A stretch of 64,000 bases of DNA from the NCBI GenBank assembly GCA_949152475.1, contig OX424564.1, forward strand, positions 30,936,165 to 31,000,164, written 5' to 3'. The position numbers were made by a program, and so were the translations under genes. The stretch is from Terebella lapidaria. Lineage: Eukaryota > Annelida > Polychaeta > Terebellida > Terebellidae. Positions 61,767 to 64,000 of this stretch are shown here, in pieces. The notes under the pieces were generated by a model. That model was given only the letters and a program-made list of their open reading frames with translations. It ran no database searches and was not told the DNA's origin. Positions within the stretch are counted from its first letter, which is position 1; the number at the start of each line of letters is the position of its first letter.

Positions 61767-62679
61767 AATTCAAGGTCACGACAATGTTCGGCATATATCA
61801 TTTCCTATATGTCCACAATCGAATACTAGTCTCTAATCTCAATATTAAGTGAGATATTATGGCTTAATGTGTCCCATTATAAAGCATAGGAGAATTTAAC
61901 ATGGGAAAGTCCCATTTGGGCCGAGTTTGGGCCCAAAATGGCAGACTTCGAGCGATTCAAGGGCAACGAAATTTATACATGTCACAGGGGTACATATGAG
62001 GAGTGTTATGCATCAATACAAAAAAAAGTTACTGAACAGATTTTGAGAAAACGACCGTCAAAGTCCAAAATTGGCCATTTTTCGACGAAAACGGCCGCTC
62101 TGACCTTGAAACCGAGGTCAGAGGTCAAATTCAAGGTCACGACAATATTCAGCATATATCATTTCCTATATGTCCACAATTGATTCCTAGTCTCTAATCT
62201 CAATATTAAGTGAGATATAAGACATAATGTGTCCCATTATAAAGCATAGGAGAATTTAACATGGGAAAGTCCCATTTGGGCCGAGTTTGGCCCAAAATGG
62301 CCCACTTCGAGCGATTCAAGCGCAACGAAACTTATACACATCACAGGAGTATATATGAGGAGTGTTATGTATCAAAAAGAAAAAAAGTTACTGAACAGTA
62401 TTTGAGAAAATGGCCGCCGAAATCCAAAATCAGGCATTTTTCGACGAAAACGGCCGCCATTTTGAAAAAAATGCGAAAATCAAAAAACTAAAAAATACCT
62501 CCCTCTCGAAATATTTTTAGGCATTTTTGTGCAAAATTTCAGAAAAATTCGTCCGTAAACAAAAAAGATAAAAATGTTAACAGACGGACGACGGACGTCG
62601 GACGGACGGCTAGACGGACGGACGGACGACGGACGCAACGCCATGGCAATAGGTTATCGGACCATAGGTCCGGTAACCT

Positions 62680-63214
62680 AAAAATTGATATGGTCATGGA
62701 ATTTTTGAAATCAAGATAAGTAGATCTATATTAATATTGAATATTAGAAAATCTAGACCGTAATCCACATCCAGAATCTACATCTCTAAATAATATTAGA
62801 TCTATACATAGAACCTAACTAGTCTATATAGATTTATTTTGAAGAAAAAAAACAATTCTATAGATTTATGGAGTCTACTAAACTAGAGTCTATTACAATA
62901 TGGGATATTCTGAATTAGATCTGGAATGGAATATATGTGAGCTCTGCTAAATGGCACGAAGCCCCTAAACTGCCATGCCTAGAGAAAAATTATGGACATG
63001 AAGATAATTATTTTTGTTTTGTTCCCCTGATAATTCAGCGAAAGCTAAAATGTACAAAGAATTATTAAAAATAAGCATGTGCATTGATGCATTGATTGAA
63101 TGAAACATGCCAAGTACTAAGGTAAACCTGTTATGACTAAGAAAATGATCAGAAATCTCAACCAAAATGGTTCAGGCAGTGCTATAAATAATTATGAACA
63201 ATGTTTTGTGCATT
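62680..63214. other. Intron sequence, nothing recognised
   Basis: AT-rich, with repeated TAGATCTATATT-like phrases (62720-62900). No gene or repeat end identified. Confidence 0.5.
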
Positions 63215-63219
63215 TTCAC

Positions 63220-63301
63220 ATTGCACCAGAGATGTGAGTTCAAATCTCACTCCTTGCCCATAAAGACGAGGATAGTTCAATGGTAGAACACTGTGTGCAA
63301 T
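63220..63301 (+). tRNA. tRNA-like sequence with halves in permuted order
   Basis: Read 5' to 3': a perfect T-arm (stem GTGAG 63234-63238, loop TTCAAAT, stem CTCAC 63246-63250), then an acceptor 3' strand TCCTTGC followed by a CCA (63258-63260), then a short TAAAG spacer. Next come an acceptor 5' strand CGAGGA (63267-63272), the linker TA, and a perfect D-arm (GTTC, AATGGTA, GAAC, 63275-63289). The acceptor halves pair at 6 consecutive positions (one G-T). The outer edges, ATTGCAC-CAG (63220-63229) and CTG-T-GTGCAAT (63291-63301), are complementary with one bulge, where an anticodon arm would be. This is the order of a permuted tRNA gene. A pair of truncated tandem tRNAs or a tRNA-derived SINE is the plainer alternative. 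The anticodon cannot be fixed. Confidence 0.4.
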
Positions 63302-63494
63302 AAAGATGTACAGAATAAAATTTCATATTATAGAGTAACATTTGGTTACTAGAGTACAGCAAATTTCAAAGTTGTTATAGAATCTATGTGTACAGTGTAT
63401 GCCCCAAATAATGCATTTTTTTTCTAATACAGAAAAAAAAAGAATTACTCAGAATTAGCATGCAATAACATGGTACAGAAGACGTTCCCCACAG

Positions 63495-63519
63495 CCCCTC
63501 CCCCCACCCCACCCCCACC
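63495..63519 (-). other. G-quadruplex-capable tract
   Basis: On the minus (sense) strand, four runs of four or more G separated by single T or A bases, inside the recombinase intron about 200 bp downstream of the donor site. Confidence 0.6.
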
Positions 63520-63719
63520 ACCATCTCGGGGGCCACAATATAGCCTGTAAATCAACCTAGTTGAGACAAAATGATAGAAGTTTTAGTTTCACTTGTCAAG
63601 AAGACTTCTGTATAAATAATTGCAATTTTGTTGATATAGGACATGTCTAATTTTCTGTATGGGAACTTGTTATGAAATACTGTGATGTAGACATTATTAA
63701 TATGCTCTTAGTCAAATAC

Positions 63720-63949
63720 CTAGCACACAGGATATTTGAGTATTGAACTTGTTCCGCCTCCTCAAGTTCATTGTCATAGGACTTAAGAGACGCCACATTT
63801 TTGTGTCCAGTAACTTGAATGATTTTGTGTGGGGCAATGTTTTCTCTCTGCAAGGTCTTGACAGTCGTTTTGCGAAGTGAATGGTTAGTCTTCTTCCCCA
63901 CAACACCGGCTGCCTCACATGCTGTTTTCATGAGGGTGCCCAGTGTGTT
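63720..63949 (-). CDS. Crypton-like tyrosine recombinase gene, catalytic C-terminal exon
   Basis: Encodes NTLGTLMKTACEAAG, then TNHSLRKT with the HxxR box of tyrosine recombinases, then QVTGHKNVASLKSYDNE, which holds the conserved GHK and the tyrosine nucleophile in SY. It ends VQYSNILC at a good donor (AG/GTATTT, GT at 63719-63718). The order HxxR, GHK, Y and the TNHS/RKT wording are typical of Crypton-type recombinases and their host-derived relatives, which cut and rejoin DNA through a covalent tyrosine link. A likely acceptor (TTCTTTTCATTCACCTG then AACAG) precedes codon AAC at 63949, giving a 230-bp exon in phase 0; the frame is also open back to 64000. The first catalytic Arg and the N-terminal part lie beyond the window. 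No disabling mutation is seen. Confidence 0.75.
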
Positions 63950-64000
63950 CTGTTCACAGGTGAATGAAAAGAATTTTTTTAATGAAATTTCCAGTTTATC

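Larger units (their letters stand above)
60065..62679. mobile_element. Inverted-repeat element with internal satellite
   Basis: AGGTTACCGGAC at 60065-60076 is the exact inverse complement of GTCCGGTAACCT at 62668-62679. The right end adds its own hairpin (AGGTTATCGGACC and GGTCCGGTAACCT, 62651-62679, one mismatch). Next to it lies a GACGGACG-type tract (62580-62637). The interior is built of tandem and dispersed copies: a unit of roughly 140 bp at 61490-61850, and blocks of about 630 bp spacing (61390-61510 versus 62025-62150). No transposase. It sits in the recombinase intron. No target duplication found. Confidence 0.6.
59932..63719 (-). other. Intron of the recombinase gene
   Basis: GT (63719-63718, context AG/GTATTT) to AG (59933-59932, context TTTTCAG): 3788 bp. 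It contains an inverted-repeat element with a nuclear-receptor half-site satellite, a permuted tRNA-like sequence and a C-rich tract. The boundaries are inferred from frame continuity. Confidence 0.6.

Overview
The window is eukaryotic nuclear DNA, most likely from an animal and probably a marine invertebrate. A mollusc-like genome fits best, but that is inferred from the type of mobile elements and not proven. It is AT-rich, lacks bacterial-style gene packing, contains a GT-AG intron, and is dominated by mobile elements and large repeats. No rRNA, CRISPR array or intact long gene is visible. The best-supported host-type or element-type gene is a spliced Crypton-like tyrosine recombinase on the minus strand at the right edge (59517 to beyond 64000).

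Layout. 1-2000 holds a diverged copy of part of the repeat unit described below, with long minus-strand frames broken by a few stops. 2000-3867 shows nothing codable. 3868-23605 is a near-identical direct tandem duplication of about 9.97 kb (copy 1 3868-13843, copy 2 13842-23605). Each copy carries a non-autonomous hAT-type element with an 8-bp target duplication, and a larger terminal-inverted-repeat element (A). Inside A are Penelope-type 3'UTR debris and a second element (B) with inverted repeats of about 700 bp that encloses a decayed PIF1/Helitron-like helicase. The copies differ by small indels and by a 222-bp internal duplication present only in copy 1. An assembly (haplotig) artefact therefore has to be excluded.

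23606-58450 is the body of a tandem array of 6.8-kb units. The clearest units start near 32930, 39771, 46636 and 52555; the measured period is 6807 and 6863 bp between the first three. The first array unit is interrupted by the 10-kb duplication (left) and by a broken reverse transcriptase element at 27033-29510. Other units carry private insertions: a GC-rich SINE-like segment and an internally deleted LINE (31.1-32.85 kb), an LTR-like insertion (47980-48781), and a segment ending in a Helitron-like hairpin (50133-51026). The units retain paired consensus CRE palindromes (TGACGTCA). They have only weak traces of ancient minus-strand coding, so they look like decayed gene duplicates or a macrosatellite rather than live genes.

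58450-64000 is different sequence. It has a strongly structured nested hairpin (58811-58932) and the last two visible exons of the Crypton-like recombinase. The intron between them is 3.8 kb and holds a 2.6-kb inverted-repeat element full of AGGTCA nuclear-receptor half-sites, a tRNA-like sequence whose halves are in permuted order (63220-63301), and a C-rich/G-quadruplex tract.

The genes do not form a pathway. The window is best read as a nest of mobile elements inserted into, and copied along with, a large tandem array, next to one Crypton-type gene.
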